Shown here piece by piece: positions 8,298 to 18,059 of a stretch of 64,000 nucleotides of DNA. This DNA is from Pedobacter heparinus DSM 2366 (lineage in GTDB: Bacteria; Bacteroidota; Bacteroidia; Sphingobacteriales; Sphingobacteriaceae). Positions within the stretch are counted from its first letter, which is position 1, and each line of letters opens with the position of its first letter. Position numbers and translations under genes: made by a program. Where the stretch lies: the NCBI RefSeq assembly GCF_000023825.1, contig NC_013061.1, positions 2,542,001-2,606,000 on the forward strand, read 5' to 3'. Under the pieces are notes generated by a model that saw only the letters and a list, made by a program, of their open reading frames with translations, was not told where the DNA came from and made no database searches.

Positions 8298-9216
8298 GGC
8301 ATTGCAGGGCCTCTTTTACCACTTTAAAAAAGCCGATACCTTCAAGTGCCGATCTGAAACTGTCAGCATCTTTATCTGACAGTGGTTCAAGGGGCAGGCG
8401 GCATTTACCTAAATCAAAGCCTTCCATTTTCATCAATGCCCGCTGTGCAGGGATTGGCGGGAATTTTACCAGTTCGCGTACCATGTTTACTGCATTCATA
8501 TGGACTGCTGCGGCTTCTTCGTTCAGGCCATCTTCGTACATTTTCATTACTTTTATATACAGGGGTGCTGCAAAGGTATAGGTACTGCCTATGGCTCCTT
8601 TTGCACCAACAGCCAGTGCAGGGAGCAGCATTTCATCGTAGCCAAACAGGATATCGAATTTACCGTTCCTATAGTTCAGACAGGCCTGGTATTCATGTAA
8701 AGTTGAGGCTGTATATTTAATTCCTGCAAGGTTAGGGATTGCGTTTTCGGCCAGTTCAAGGAAAGAGATCATGTCCATACCCACTCCTGTAAGCGTAGGG
8801 ATACTGTAATAATAAAAAGGTGTATTGGGTGCTGCAGACGCAATTTGGGCCATGCTGTTGACCAGGTTACTTACGGAAGTTGGCTTAAAATAGAAAGCCG
8901 CAACAGAAGAAATGGCATCGGCACCTATTTTTTCGGCATGGGCAGCCAATTTGCGACATTCGGCTATAGAGCTGTGACCTACATGTACCAGCACGAGGAT
9001 ACGCTTATTGGCGGCTTTAACATAAGCCTCGGCAATGGCCATCCGCTCTTCAATGGTGAGGTTGGGGCCTTCCCCATTGGTGCCGCATATAAATACGCCT
9101 GATAAGCCATCATTTATCATTTTGTCGACCAGGGAAGGTATAATGTCTAGATTTATAGTTCCATCTTCACGATAAGCAGCAAAAGTTGCTGCTATTAATC
9201 CTGTAATTTTATTCAT
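8290..9216 (-). CDS. nanA: N-acetylneuraminate lyase
   Basis: 308 residues, cytoplasmic TIM-barrel aldolase of the DHDPS/NAL family. It cleaves N-acetylneuraminate to N-acetylmannosamine and pyruvate. Family marks seen: phosphate/carboxylate-loop equivalent CGTNGEG (44-50), Tyr137 in FYYYSIPT, and Schiff-base Lys167 in LAGIKYTAS. Spacing and motif order match NanA of other bacteria (Tyr137 and Lys165 in E. coli). It lies 42 bp after the sialidase and overlaps the mutarotase by 8 bp. No ManNAc epimerase or kinase gene lies in the window, so the later steps must be encoded elsewhere. Confidence 0.92.
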   Translation of the reverse strand: MNKITGLIAATFAAYREDGTINLDIIPSLVDKMINDGLSGVFICGTNGEGPNLTIEERMAIAEAYVKAANKRILVLVHVGHSSIAECRKLAAHAEKIGADAISSVAAFYFKPTSVSNLVNSMAQIASAAPNTPFYYYSIPTLTGVGMDMISFLELAENAIPNLAGIKYTASTLHEYQACLNYRNGKFDILFGYDEMLLPALAVGAKGAIGSTYTFAAPLYIKVMKMYEDGLNEEAAAVHMNAVNMVRELVKFPPIPAQRALMKMEGFDLGKCRLPLEPLSDKDADSFRSALEGIGFFKVVKEALQCHE

Positions 9217-9258
9217 ATTATTTGTTTTTATGCTAGTAGCTGAGTTGTTAAAATGGGT

Positions 9259-10908
9259 TTAAAGTAGTTCGTCCAGTTTTATGGTCTGGAATACCATGTC
9301 GGCCTGACTGCCTTCATACAGAATTCCGATGGTATTGTTGTCGATACTGGTCAGGCAGGAGTATCCCCTGCTCTTTTCTTCATCCAGCAGGATCTTTTTA
9401 TCTGAGGACCAGGTTTTGCCATCATCGTAACTTACTTTGATGGTCATATTTTTACGGGCTGTTTTAGCATCCGGATTAGAAAAGAGCAATACAGACCTTT
9501 TCTTTCCATTTTGTACAAAGTCGTGCCGGATGATACTGGCCATACAGGTTGGCTCTGGCAAGGCCTGATGTGATGTAGGGTGTAATGTCCAGTCCTGTCC
9601 CATATTATTGGTTATGGCAATGGCCCTTCCATTGGTACTGCTGGTATCTTTACTGTTGGCATTGGACCGCATGTTTAGCATCAATGTGCCATCTGTAAGT
9701 TCTACAACCATATTTTCTGTAGTGGACTCCTGGGTTGCTGCCCTGCTTGTTTTCCAGGTATGGCCACCATCGCTGCTGTAGGTGAGGTTAGAAAAAGCTT
9801 TACCGCTTGCATTTCTACCCTGGGTTGGAAATACGAGTGTCCCATTCTTCATGGTAATGCCCTGACCAGGTGCCGGTGCCCAAAGCCACCAGTCTTCCTG
9901 TTTACACATTTTTGTAAGATTGACCGGTTTACTCCAGGTTTTGCCATGATCGGTGCTTTTTACGATCAGGAACTGGGCGGTCTGTTTCGGCTCAAAACCA
10001 GGCTGTGAACCTTTGGTTTTCCACTGGTGGTTCCAGTCCTTACTCTGTTCGGTAAGTCCTTCCAGCCATTTTCCCTGTTCATTGATCACGCCATACATCC
10101 ATAACCCTGCGATGAAAATATGGCCTGTTTTTTTATCGACCAGGATATTGGCATCTGATACCCCATTAAATTTTTCAGGGAGATTGCCCCAGGTACCCAT
10201 ATCCATTACAATTTGCATGGGCTGCCAGGTCTTACCTTTATCCAGACTGCGGGACAGGCCAATGTCGATATTGCCCTGTAAATCCCTTCCGCTATCGCGG
10301 CGTACATCATAAATGCCCAGTAAAGTACCGTCATTGGCCGTAGCAAGCCCGGGGATGCGGTAAGTATGTACCTGATCCTGATTGTGTTGTCGCAGTGCGA
10401 TGCCCAGGCGGTTTGCATAATTGTCGGGTGTTATTTTTAAACTGTCCTTGTTGAGCCTGACAAGGGTGGCATTGATGTTTAAGAATGAGGCCGCATTTGC
10501 TGTGGCTTTTAAGCTGAGGGTTAACCAGAGGTAATTGATCCCTTTTTGTAAGGGCAGGTTACCAGTTAATGAAGTTTTTTCTTTTAGCGGAGCATTTGCT
10601 GCTGCAAAAAGCCTTAGCATTCCTGCCTTTTCAGCTTTAAAAAGCGCTGAGTCCGTTCCACTGGCCAGTAATTTGACATCCTGGATATCATTTAGACGGA
10701 GCGTTCCTTTTGTAAGGATATCAATTTGCTGCAATTCAGCTGCTTCGTTAAGTTCAATTTTAATGCGCAATACCGGATTGTTAGCTCTTCCCTTCAATAC
10801 AGGGATCTTATATTTTTTTTGTGTGGCCTGACTGGCCTGCGCCACAGTGATTACCGGCAGCAAACAACATAAAATACTAATGTTTAAAATTCTCTTTATC
10901 GCTTTCAT
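9259..10908 (-). CDS. nanH: Exo-alpha-sialidase (GH33), first gene of block A
   Basis: 549 residues with signal peptide ending near TVAQA. Residues about 30-160 form a beta-rich N-terminal domain like the BNR-associated domain of Bacteroides sialidases. The catalytic propeller begins at YRIP (183-186, Arg184 of the arginine triad), followed by VRRD and NIDIG (Asp215, candidate catalytic acid). Asp boxes are clear: SLDKGKTW, STDHGKTW, SSDGGHTW and SYDDGKTW. The tyrosine region near the end reads RGYSCL. It releases terminal sialic acid from glycans outside the inner membrane. It starts block A, about 55-60 nt downstream of the shared sialic acid promoter/operator. Confidence 0.92.
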   Translation of the reverse strand: MKAIKRILNISILCCLLPVITVAQASQATQKKYKIPVLKGRANNPVLRIKIELNEAAELQQIDILTKGTLRLNDIQDVKLLASGTDSALFKAEKAGMLRLFAAANAPLKEKTSLTGNLPLQKGINYLWLTLSLKATANAASFLNINATLVRLNKDSLKITPDNYANRLGIALRQHNQDQVHTYRIPGLATANDGTLLGIYDVRRDSGRDLQGNIDIGLSRSLDKGKTWQPMQIVMDMGTWGNLPEKFNGVSDANILVDKKTGHIFIAGLWMYGVINEQGKWLEGLTEQSKDWNHQWKTKGSQPGFEPKQTAQFLIVKSTDHGKTWSKPVNLTKMCKQEDWWLWAPAPGQGITMKNGTLVFPTQGRNASGKAFSNLTYSSDGGHTWKTSRAATQESTTENMVVELTDGTLMLNMRSNANSKDTSSTNGRAIAITNNMGQDWTLHPTSHQALPEPTCMASIIRHDFVQNGKKRSVLLFSNPDAKTARKNMTIKVSYDDGKTWSSDKKILLDEEKSRGYSCLTSIDNNTIGILYEGSQADMVFQTIKLDELL

Positions 10909-10961
10909 AAGATAAACATCAGTGCTTGAAATATCTGGTCATTGGGTAGTTTATAGTACTT

Positions 10962-11006
10962 ATGTAGTACATATCAAAAGTGTTAAGTATTTTCGGCATA
11001 TCCAAA
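10962..11006 (-). promoter_or_regulatory. Promoter and operator of nanH block (site A)
   Basis: On the minus strand: TTTG at 11006-11003, a 20-nt spacer, CACTTTTG at 10982-10975, then an odd-centred palindrome ATGTA-C-TACAT at 10972-10962 that would cover the transcription start. A further TAGTAC sits at 10954-10959, one helical turn from the TAGTAC within the palindrome. The core GT-N3-AC is that of FadR-subfamily GntR operators. The same layout occurs at two other places in the window. Confidence 0.75.
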
Positions 11007-11026
11007 TAATTTATGATATAAAATAT

Positions 11027-11713
11027 TCATTTCAATCTGTCGAAATGTGGTTTTAAGTGTGCTTCCATTCCTTTTTTAAAATCATCTTTAGATCCTGTTC
11101 TGAGCAATTCGATCAGGTCTTTGTGGGTAACCTTACCTCTTGTTGGTTTTTTTTCGAGGGTCAGCACATAATCAAAAATGGGCAGTAACATGATCTGAAA
11201 CCGTTTGAGCGTAGCATTTCCCGACATTTCATAGAGCTTTCCATGAAAGGCAATTTCATTTTTAATGCGGAATGAGTTGTCGTGATTTACTTCCTTTTTG
11301 GCGATATTTTCAAGTTCATCAATGTCTTTATCTGTTTTTCTGATATAGAGCAGATCGGCCAGTCCCATTTCCAGTACCAGCCGGAGCTCAAAAATATCCT
11401 GGAGTGTTTCTTTATCGATAATGAGCGGGTCGAGTACACGTTCAAACGTGCCCAGGATATCTGGCCTGCTGAGTATCATTCCCCGCTTTTTCTTTGTTTC
11501 CACCATGCCCAGCATGCGTAACCGGCTCAAGGCTTCGCGCAGTACATTTCTGCTCACGTCCAGTGCTTCTGCCAGTTCCAGTTCTTTTGGGAGAGCATCA
11601 CCCGGACGGAATGATTTCTTCTTCAAAAATTCCCTGAGCCTGACCTCTACCACATCTACAATCGTATTTGAAGCTATTGGTGCCAGGTCTTTACTTAAAT
11701 CATTTGTCGCCAT
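11027..11713 (-). CDS. GntR-family regulator, FadR subfamily with FCD domain (copy 1)
   Basis: 228 residues. Residues about 15-85 are the winged helix-turn-helix (PKELELAEALDVSRNVLREA is the recognition region); residues about 95-220 are an all-helical FCD ligand domain with likely metal/ligand histidines in AFHGKL, VTHKD and EAHLKP. This is the usual type of repressor that senses a sugar acid; sialic acid or ManNAc is the obvious candidate here by context (NanR of E. coli is of this family). It is the last gene of block B, 48 bp after the sialidase-like gene, and lies just upstream of the block A promoter. About 89% identical to the second copy at 34998-35684. Confidence 0.9.
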   Translation of the reverse strand: MATNDLSKDLAPIASNTIVDVVEVRLREFLKKKSFRPGDALPKELELAEALDVSRNVLREALSRLRMLGMVETKKKRGMILSRPDILGTFERVLDPLIIDKETLQDIFELRLVLEMGLADLLYIRKTDKDIDELENIAKKEVNHDNSFRIKNEIAFHGKLYEMSGNATLKRFQIMLLPIFDYVLTLEKKPTRGKVTHKDLIELLRTGSKDDFKKGMEAHLKPHFDRLK

Positions 11714-11761
11714 ACTTATCAGATTGAACTGCTTTTATTTACAATATAAAGAATGTTTATG

Positions 11762-13678
11762 CTACTTCTTATAGATCACAATCCCTTCGGCGGGACTTTC
11801 TACCCCTCCTTCTCCGGCGATCACAATCCTGCCATCGTCCAATACGATGCCATCCATGTTTCCAATCGGGGCGTTGTAACCAAAATAAGCCTCTCTTGAG
11901 AAAAGCGGCCCTACTGTAGTATAAGCCTGCCCATTGCTGGTGCTTTTAAAAACAACAGGTGCCACGGCATAAGTAGGACTGTTTTTAACTTCTGTATCTG
12001 TTTCTCTGTTGATCGGGTTTACCAAAAGTATTTCTCCGTCTTTACCTTTCAGGATGATTCCTCCGAACAGATGTCCATAATCTCCTGTTTTTACATCAGC
12101 GGAAATATTGGCTGCTGCAGTCCAGTTGTCGCCACCATCACTGCTATAGGAAACCAGTTTGTTTTTAGGGCTGGTATTGGTATGTCCCGCTACCATCATT
12201 AACCTGCCATCCGACAATTCGACTACAGTGGCCTTCGTTAAACGGCTGCCACTGATTGCCTTGCCGAGACGCCAGGTAATCCCGCCGTCATCAGAAAGGG
12301 CCATTCTGACCACATTGGTACTGTAAGTAAGGGGCATAACCAGGCGTTTATTGTAGGTGGCAGATTTAAGTGCAATACCATGTACGGCACCACCCTGAAT
12401 ATATCCTGCTGCAGTATTTTTAAAAGCTGTGATTTCTACCGGTATTGTCCAGCTTAGGCCGTTATCATTCGATTCAATCTGGTAGATCCGCTGTGAGTTG
12501 ACATCATAAGTGAAGGCATTGCTATTGGCCGCGAAAGCACCGCCTATGGTACTGTATTGTAAAATGATCTTGCCATTATCTGTTGTAACCACCTGTGGAA
12601 AGCAATATGTTAAATTGCTGCCATTACCTGCAAGTACAGTAAGCTGGTTGCTCCAGGTATTGCCCCCATCAGCAGATCTTTTCATGATGATATCGGTATT
12701 GCCTACCGGCATGGTATTTTGCGCTACCCTTTCTTTGGCGGATGTGGGTGTAGAGCGTCCTTCTGCAAAGAGCAGCAATTCTCCGTTAGGGGTTTTGGCC
12801 AGGGCGGGCGCCTGGATCTTGTTATAGCTTCCTTCGTATTCATGCATGGCATAATCAAGCGTATACATTTCGCGGCTTTCTATGTACATGTCGTGTACAG
12901 CAACAAAGTTGCGCCATGGGCGGATTTGCGGAGTATAAAAATAGGCCCGTTCGGCTGCCATTTTAAAGGTGAATACAAGCGTGCCATTTACCTTTACATA
13001 AAAAATCCCATTGGTGATGACCACTTCCATATTGGCAGGGACACCGGGTGTCATTACCTGGGTTACGGTTGGCCAGCCCAGGGCAGGGTTAACTGTTATT
13101 CCGTTTTTACCATAAAGGTCGAGGAAAAAGCCAGGTTCGCCGGTTGAGGTATTTCCATCAAGGCCAAAAGTAAAAGGACCACCTGTATCCCAGTTTTTTC
13201 CTAAAGACAAACCTGCAGCCGTACTGTTAAATGTGCCAAATGTAACTTTAGCGTACATATAGAAACTTTTTCCGGAGCCTACAGGAACAAAGTATTTGGA
13301 ATATACCCAATTGAACTTATAGCTGTTGGGATCACCCGCAAAATGATCTGCATTGGACAAAGGATAAAAGCTAAAATGCGGAAGCATGTGTAACCCGTCG
13401 TTTTCCTTCACCCAGGAAAGGGTATCCCCTTTTGGGTAATAATCTGTATAGCCTTTAAACAGTACTTTTCCGTAATCGGGCACTCCATTTTTTACCAGCC
13501 ATACCCCTGCCTGCTTGTTTACATCAAATGGAAAAGGAAGTGAATCGGGGTTAACGGTATTTGCTTCTTCATAAGGTCCGGGGAAATCAAAATGTTCTTC
13601 CTTGTAGCAGCTGGTGATCAGCAGACTACTGATGCATAGCACAAAGCAGAAATATGCTGTTGGTCTGTATATTTTCAT
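11762..13678 (-). CDS. Divergent sialidase-like BNR lipoprotein
   Basis: 638 residues from ATG at 13678, which gives a proper lipoprotein signal (LLITSC, Cys24); an ATG at 13729 would add 17 charged residues and overlap the SusD gene. Residues about 40-275 look like a concanavalin/laminin-G-type beta-sandwich. The C-terminal propeller has Asp boxes SADGGNTW, SNDNGLSW, SDDGGITW and SSDGGDNW. The usual RIP motif is replaced by QAP (about 287-289), and the terminal GYS(D/C) region reads GYNAPIG, so two arginine/tyrosine marks of GH33 are not kept. It may cut a different acid sugar or only bind. Follows SusD in block B. Confidence 0.8.
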   Translation of the reverse strand: MKIYRPTAYFCFVLCISSLLITSCYKEEHFDFPGPYEEANTVNPDSLPFPFDVNKQAGVWLVKNGVPDYGKVLFKGYTDYYPKGDTLSWVKENDGLHMLPHFSFYPLSNADHFAGDPNSYKFNWVYSKYFVPVGSGKSFYMYAKVTFGTFNSTAAGLSLGKNWDTGGPFTFGLDGNTSTGEPGFFLDLYGKNGITVNPALGWPTVTQVMTPGVPANMEVVITNGIFYVKVNGTLVFTFKMAAERAYFYTPQIRPWRNFVAVHDMYIESREMYTLDYAMHEYEGSYNKIQAPALAKTPNGELLLFAEGRSTPTSAKERVAQNTMPVGNTDIIMKRSADGGNTWSNQLTVLAGNGSNLTYCFPQVVTTDNGKIILQYSTIGGAFAANSNAFTYDVNSQRIYQIESNDNGLSWTIPVEITAFKNTAAGYIQGGAVHGIALKSATYNKRLVMPLTYSTNVVRMALSDDGGITWRLGKAISGSRLTKATVVELSDGRLMMVAGHTNTSPKNKLVSYSSDGGDNWTAAANISADVKTGDYGHLFGGIILKGKDGEILLVNPINRETDTEVKNSPTYAVAPVVFKSTSNGQAYTTVGPLFSREAYFGYNAPIGNMDGIVLDDGRIVIAGEGGVESPAEGIVIYKK

Positions 13679-13719
13679 GCGTATATATTTTAATATGATG
13701 TCCTTATTTAATTTGATCA

Positions 13720-15279
13720 TTACTCCCATAACTTTGGATTGACAGGGATATACCAGTTTTTCTCATCCATCAGACGGGTCTTAATTGCGGCTTTGTCTTT
13801 TGCAGGGTATTTTGCGGTAACCGCATCGGCCAGCATGTTTTTGCCGTTGAGTTTTGACTGCAGCATTAAATCGTACCAGCGCCTTCCCTCAAAAGCGAAC
13901 TCCCTTGCCCTTTCGTCAAAAATCAGTTTATCCATGACCACCTTGTCGGTATAATTAAATGTAGCCTTATCCAAAATGACCAGGCCCCTTGCCGTTCTTA
14001 CCATATTGATAAAATTAAAGGCAGATGCGTAATTGTTTAGCATCAGATCTGCTGTAGCTTTGAGCAGCCAGGCATCCGCACTGCGCATAACTGACCAGCT
14101 GGCACTGCTCTGATAAGCGAGACGCATGGACAATACATTGTCGAGTCCGATGTATTTCCAGATTACCGTATCGCCATTAAGCACTTTAAAGCTGGCCTGG
14201 GCCCTGATGTCGGCATCGGTTAAAGAAACATCATCTTTAAACAGGCGGTTCATGAGGGCTGAAACCGGTTTCAGGTAATACTTTCCGCCATCCTTACGTA
14301 CCGGGGAAGTAAACTCCTGCAGCCTATTGGTTTCAAAGCTATTGTCGTACTGATAGCCCAGTAAGAACATGGAGTGGCCAGTTGCATAGGCACTTGAAAA
14401 CTGATTGAACCAGGTACCTGCTGTTCCCAGACTTTGGTTTGAATTTTTGATGGACAGATCGCAAAGAGAAGATGCGGTCTGGTATTCGCCCAGCCATAAG
14501 GCTATTTCAGCCGCCAGCGTAGCAGCCAAAGGTTGTGAGACCCTTCCATATCTTTCCTTGGCACTCAGGCTTTGCGCATTCCATTTGTAGTTTACGGGCA
14601 ACATGCCTAATGCGGTAAGTACATCATTGTAAATCAGTTTCCATACTTCCTGCTGATCTTTAGGCATCCTGTAAATGGCGCTGATCTGTTCGGAAGTCAG
14701 GCTGAGCGTTGGCTTGGTTACAGTTTCCCCTTCTGTATTTACGTAGGTTATGGTTTCCGCGTAATCGGAAAGGATAATGGGAAATTTTTCATAAGTACGT
14801 ACCAGCTCATAATAACAGATGGCACGCAGTAACAATGCTTCGCCATAAAATGCACCCGCATCCCGGGCATCAATTTTGGAATCCAGTTTCTGCACGTTAT
14901 ACACTTTTTCCATCTGACGGTTACAGCGTGCAATGGTGCGGTAGATGCCTGCATAATTGGTATAAGGATTATTTGAGGTAACATTATTTACCACAAACTC
15001 ATTGATGTAAGGGTCAGGTTCGGGCTGACCGGTAGTAACCATGTCGGCCCTGGCATCACCCCACAGCAGGAATTTGTGCGTTTCCTGTGCCAGTGATTCA
15101 TACATACCAATTGCAGCGGCATTTAAATCTTCCCTGTTCTTGTAAAAGTTTTCTTCTTTAATGGTGTCCGTTGGGGCTTCATTAAAAAAGTCTTTACAGG
15201 AAAGGATACACATGCCTAGTAGTAACATTACTGAAGTTGTGCTTATTGATTTTATTATTTTGATTGTCTTCATTTTCAT
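13720..15279 (-). CDS. SusD/RagB family glycan-binding lipoprotein (block B, second pair)
   Basis: 519 residues, lipoprotein signal MCILSCKDFF. The body has SusD features: an N-terminal EAPTDTIKEENFYKN-type stretch, helical TPR-like region (YGEALLLRAICYYELVRTY), and a C-terminal FDERAREFAFEGRRWYDLM block before a final NPKLWE. It sits at the cell surface over its SusC partner and binds the imported glycan. Start lies 5 bp downstream of the SusC stop. Confidence 0.93.
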   Translation of the reverse strand: MKMKTIKIIKSISTTSVMLLLGMCILSCKDFFNEAPTDTIKEENFYKNREDLNAAAIGMYESLAQETHKFLLWGDARADMVTTGQPEPDPYINEFVVNNVTSNNPYTNYAGIYRTIARCNRQMEKVYNVQKLDSKIDARDAGAFYGEALLLRAICYYELVRTYEKFPIILSDYAETITYVNTEGETVTKPTLSLTSEQISAIYRMPKDQQEVWKLIYNDVLTALGMLPVNYKWNAQSLSAKERYGRVSQPLAATLAAEIALWLGEYQTASSLCDLSIKNSNQSLGTAGTWFNQFSSAYATGHSMFLLGYQYDNSFETNRLQEFTSPVRKDGGKYYLKPVSALMNRLFKDDVSLTDADIRAQASFKVLNGDTVIWKYIGLDNVLSMRLAYQSSASWSVMRSADAWLLKATADLMLNNYASAFNFINMVRTARGLVILDKATFNYTDKVVMDKLIFDERAREFAFEGRRWYDLMLQSKLNGKNMLADAVTAKYPAKDKAAIKTRLMDEKNWYIPVNPKLWE

Positions 15280-15284
15280 ATTGA

Positions 15285-18050
15285 CTAAAATGATACTTTA
15301 AAACCCATAATGTATGTTCTGGGAAGCGGAGATGCCCCAAAATCAATTCCCCTTAACATGGGATCGGGTGTGCTGACTACTTCAGGATCAAATCCGCTGT
15401 ACTTTGTAAAAGTGGCCAGGTTTTCGCCTGTGACGTATACATTGAGGGCACGGAAAAACCTCATTTTTGCCGGCAGCGGAATTTCATAGCTGACGGTAAT
15501 ATTTTTTAACCTAAGAAAAGTTCCTTTTTCCAGCCAAAGATCAGAGGGGGCGCCATTCATAGAAGGATCATCAAAGGCAGCGCGGCTTAGTCCGTTTCCG
15601 GGGTTTGAAGCCGACATCCAGCGGCCCTCTACATCGGGCGACTGGTTGGAATAATCTTTCATTACATGCATTTGCTGATTAAAACTATTGTAAATATCAT
15701 TGCCAAGAGTATAAGTAAACAAGGCGTTGAAAGACAGTTTTTTATAGCTCAGGGCAGTACCGAAATTTCCGAAAGCCTTTGGAAGTGCAGACCCGATTAC
15801 CTGACGGTCCTGTTCGTTGATCCTTGAATCTTTGTTGACATCATCAATGATGTAATCGCCAGCCTTAAAACTGGTACCATCGGCTTTTTGCAGGTTTACA
15901 TCGGCTTGGTTAGCAAAAACACCCAGTACTTTATAGCCATAAAATGCACCCAGGGGCTCATTTACTTTGGCTACCGTATGGATACCACCTATGGATCTGA
16001 TGATGCTTCCGTTATGGAGTGCCTTTACTTTGTTTTTTAAAGTAGAGATGTTGCCATATATTAACCATGAAAGCTCTTTTTTATCGATCAGTTTAGCATC
16101 CAAACTGATTTCGACCCCTTGTGAAGTCATTTTTCCGCTATTTTCAAATTGCTGGTCAAGGCCAAGTTCAATTGGTACAGCACGTCGGGTAATCAGGTCT
16201 GATGTGGCTTTATAATAGTATCCCGCATCTACAGTCAGCCTGTTTTTAAATAAGTTGAGTGTTAAACCTCCGTCATAAGTATCAGTGACCTCTGGTTTGA
16301 CCGACTTATTGGCCACATTACCGAGATAAGTTCCGCCATAGCCAAAATAATTGGCCGCATAATAAAGATTGTACTGATAATAGCCACGCAAGTCGTTATT
16401 ACCGCTTCTGCCCCAGCCCGCACGGAAGGCCAGTTGTGTATCATTTTTCCTTTCAAAAAGATCTGCCACTGCTTTTACACCTGGATAAATGCCCCACCTG
16501 CCCTTACTGCCGAAATTACTGGAACCTTCAATATTCAGGTTGGCGGCCAGGTTGATCCTGTTCAAGAAGTCAACATCGCCCCTCATGTACAGGCTAAGCA
16601 GCTTTGATCTATATTTTAAATTCGAAGAGGAATCTACAGTACCTTGTGCAAGTGTTTCATAGTCGTCAGAACCGGCATTGATTTTTCGGACAAATATAGA
16701 TTTCTCTTCATAAGACTCTATAGATAAACCTGCTTTGGCCGAATAGCGGTTGTTGGCACCAAATTTTCCTGTTTTATCCAGCCAACTGCTCCATAGGAGC
16801 ATAGATTCACTGGAGTTTCTTTTTAAGTTTTGCCTGATCCTGTTCAGGTCCTGGACAATACCCAGTTTTGGACGGTATTGTTTTTCTGTAAGGCTCATAT
16901 AATTAAATACAAATGAAGAGTGCAGAAAAGTTTGTGGTGCCAACAGCCAATGGATGCTGATGCTGCCATCTACACGGTTGTCTTCGTTGCTGTTGTACAT
17001 ATTGTCTACCAGTGCCAGGGGATTGCTTTTCCCTAAAGTATCTGCGTCAGCAAGCTGTTTGGTAAGCTGGCCCGACGGGGAAAACAAGTAGGGACTTAAA
17101 AAGGGAGCTTTAGTGGCCGCAACAAATACGGGGTGGATGCTGTAATCTGCCCCCTGCTCTGCATAATTTGTGGCTGCGTGGGTATAAGCCAGGTTATTGG
17201 AGATCTCTATTTTAGGTGAAAGTTTATAATCGAGGTTAAAACGAAGGTTCACCTGGTTCTGGTCAGATCCTTTCAGGGTACCGTTCTTATCCGCATAGCC
17301 TACACTAAACATGTAATAGGCATCACCATCCCCACCTTTTAGTTTTAAGTGATAATCACTTAACATACCATTTTTAGCAATTAAACGCATCCAGTTGGTA
17401 TTGCCATTATACATTGGATTGGCCGGGTCAAAAACAGGGTGCTGGTTTACTTCGGTAGCTGTGCTGCCATTTTCTAGAAAGTAATTGCGCAGGTAGTTTT
17501 TAAACTGGCCGGCACCCATACGGTTTACATTATAATTTGCTGTTAAAAGACCAAACTTAGCTGAAAAATCTATTTTTGTGCCACCCAATTCGCCCCGGTC
17601 TGTTTCTATATAGATGGCCCCGTTTGCGCCACGACCGCCGTTGGCGGATACATCTATGCCCTCTTTTGCCAGTTTTACACTTTTGATATCATTTGGATTT
17701 ATGAAGCTGAAACGTGAAGGCTGGTAAACAGATAGAAATGAAGGTAATGCACGGGAGTACCTTACCGGGATCCCATCTACATATATATACGGTGAACTGT
17801 TGAGGTTGATGGAGCCCAATCCGCGGATCATCAGTTGCGAGGCGGCGCCAATGGTACCCGACTGGATAACCTGGATGCCTGGCTTGTCTGCCATCAGTTC
17901 AGTAAAAGTAAGGGCCCCGGCTTTGATGTTTACACTTTTCAGCAGAGAGTCGGACACTTTTTTATTTTCCTGCCCAAAGGTAGAGAGGCATGCTATGTTT
18001 AAGGCAAACAGTAAAACTTTTCTTATCATAATTTTTAATTCCTTTTTCAT
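15285..18050 (-). CDS. SusC/RagA TonB-dependent transporter (block B, second pair), no N-terminal CTD
   Basis: 921 residues, short for SusC. After a signal peptide the usual carboxypeptidase-D-like domain is missing and the plug starts almost at once (ADKPGIQVIQSG, MIRGLG, YIYVDGIPVR, GANGAIYIET). A full 22-strand-type barrel follows and the protein ends with an aromatic F (MGFKVSF). An ATG seven codons in, at 18029, has a better AGGA-type ribosome site and may be the true start. Partner of the SusD 5 bp downstream; imports sialylated oligosaccharide or another ligand of the locus. Confidence 0.9.
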   Translation of the reverse strand: MKKELKIMIRKVLLFALNIACLSTFGQENKKVSDSLLKSVNIKAGALTFTELMADKPGIQVIQSGTIGAASQLMIRGLGSINLNSSPYIYVDGIPVRYSRALPSFLSVYQPSRFSFINPNDIKSVKLAKEGIDVSANGGRGANGAIYIETDRGELGGTKIDFSAKFGLLTANYNVNRMGAGQFKNYLRNYFLENGSTATEVNQHPVFDPANPMYNGNTNWMRLIAKNGMLSDYHLKLKGGDGDAYYMFSVGYADKNGTLKGSDQNQVNLRFNLDYKLSPKIEISNNLAYTHAATNYAEQGADYSIHPVFVAATKAPFLSPYLFSPSGQLTKQLADADTLGKSNPLALVDNMYNSNEDNRVDGSISIHWLLAPQTFLHSSFVFNYMSLTEKQYRPKLGIVQDLNRIRQNLKRNSSESMLLWSSWLDKTGKFGANNRYSAKAGLSIESYEEKSIFVRKINAGSDDYETLAQGTVDSSSNLKYRSKLLSLYMRGDVDFLNRINLAANLNIEGSSNFGSKGRWGIYPGVKAVADLFERKNDTQLAFRAGWGRSGNNDLRGYYQYNLYYAANYFGYGGTYLGNVANKSVKPEVTDTYDGGLTLNLFKNRLTVDAGYYYKATSDLITRRAVPIELGLDQQFENSGKMTSQGVEISLDAKLIDKKELSWLIYGNISTLKNKVKALHNGSIIRSIGGIHTVAKVNEPLGAFYGYKVLGVFANQADVNLQKADGTSFKAGDYIIDDVNKDSRINEQDRQVIGSALPKAFGNFGTALSYKKLSFNALFTYTLGNDIYNSFNQQMHVMKDYSNQSPDVEGRWMSASNPGNGLSRAAFDDPSMNGAPSDLWLEKGTFLRLKNITVSYEIPLPAKMRFFRALNVYVTGENLATFTKYSGFDPEVVSTPDPMLRGIDFGASPLPRTYIMGFKVSF

Positions 18051-18059
18051 CTGCGTTGA

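Noticed and set aside
11714..11761. Possible separate promoter for regulator copy 1
   Set aside because: No TAnnTTTG or operator-like site found; treated as the last gene of block B.
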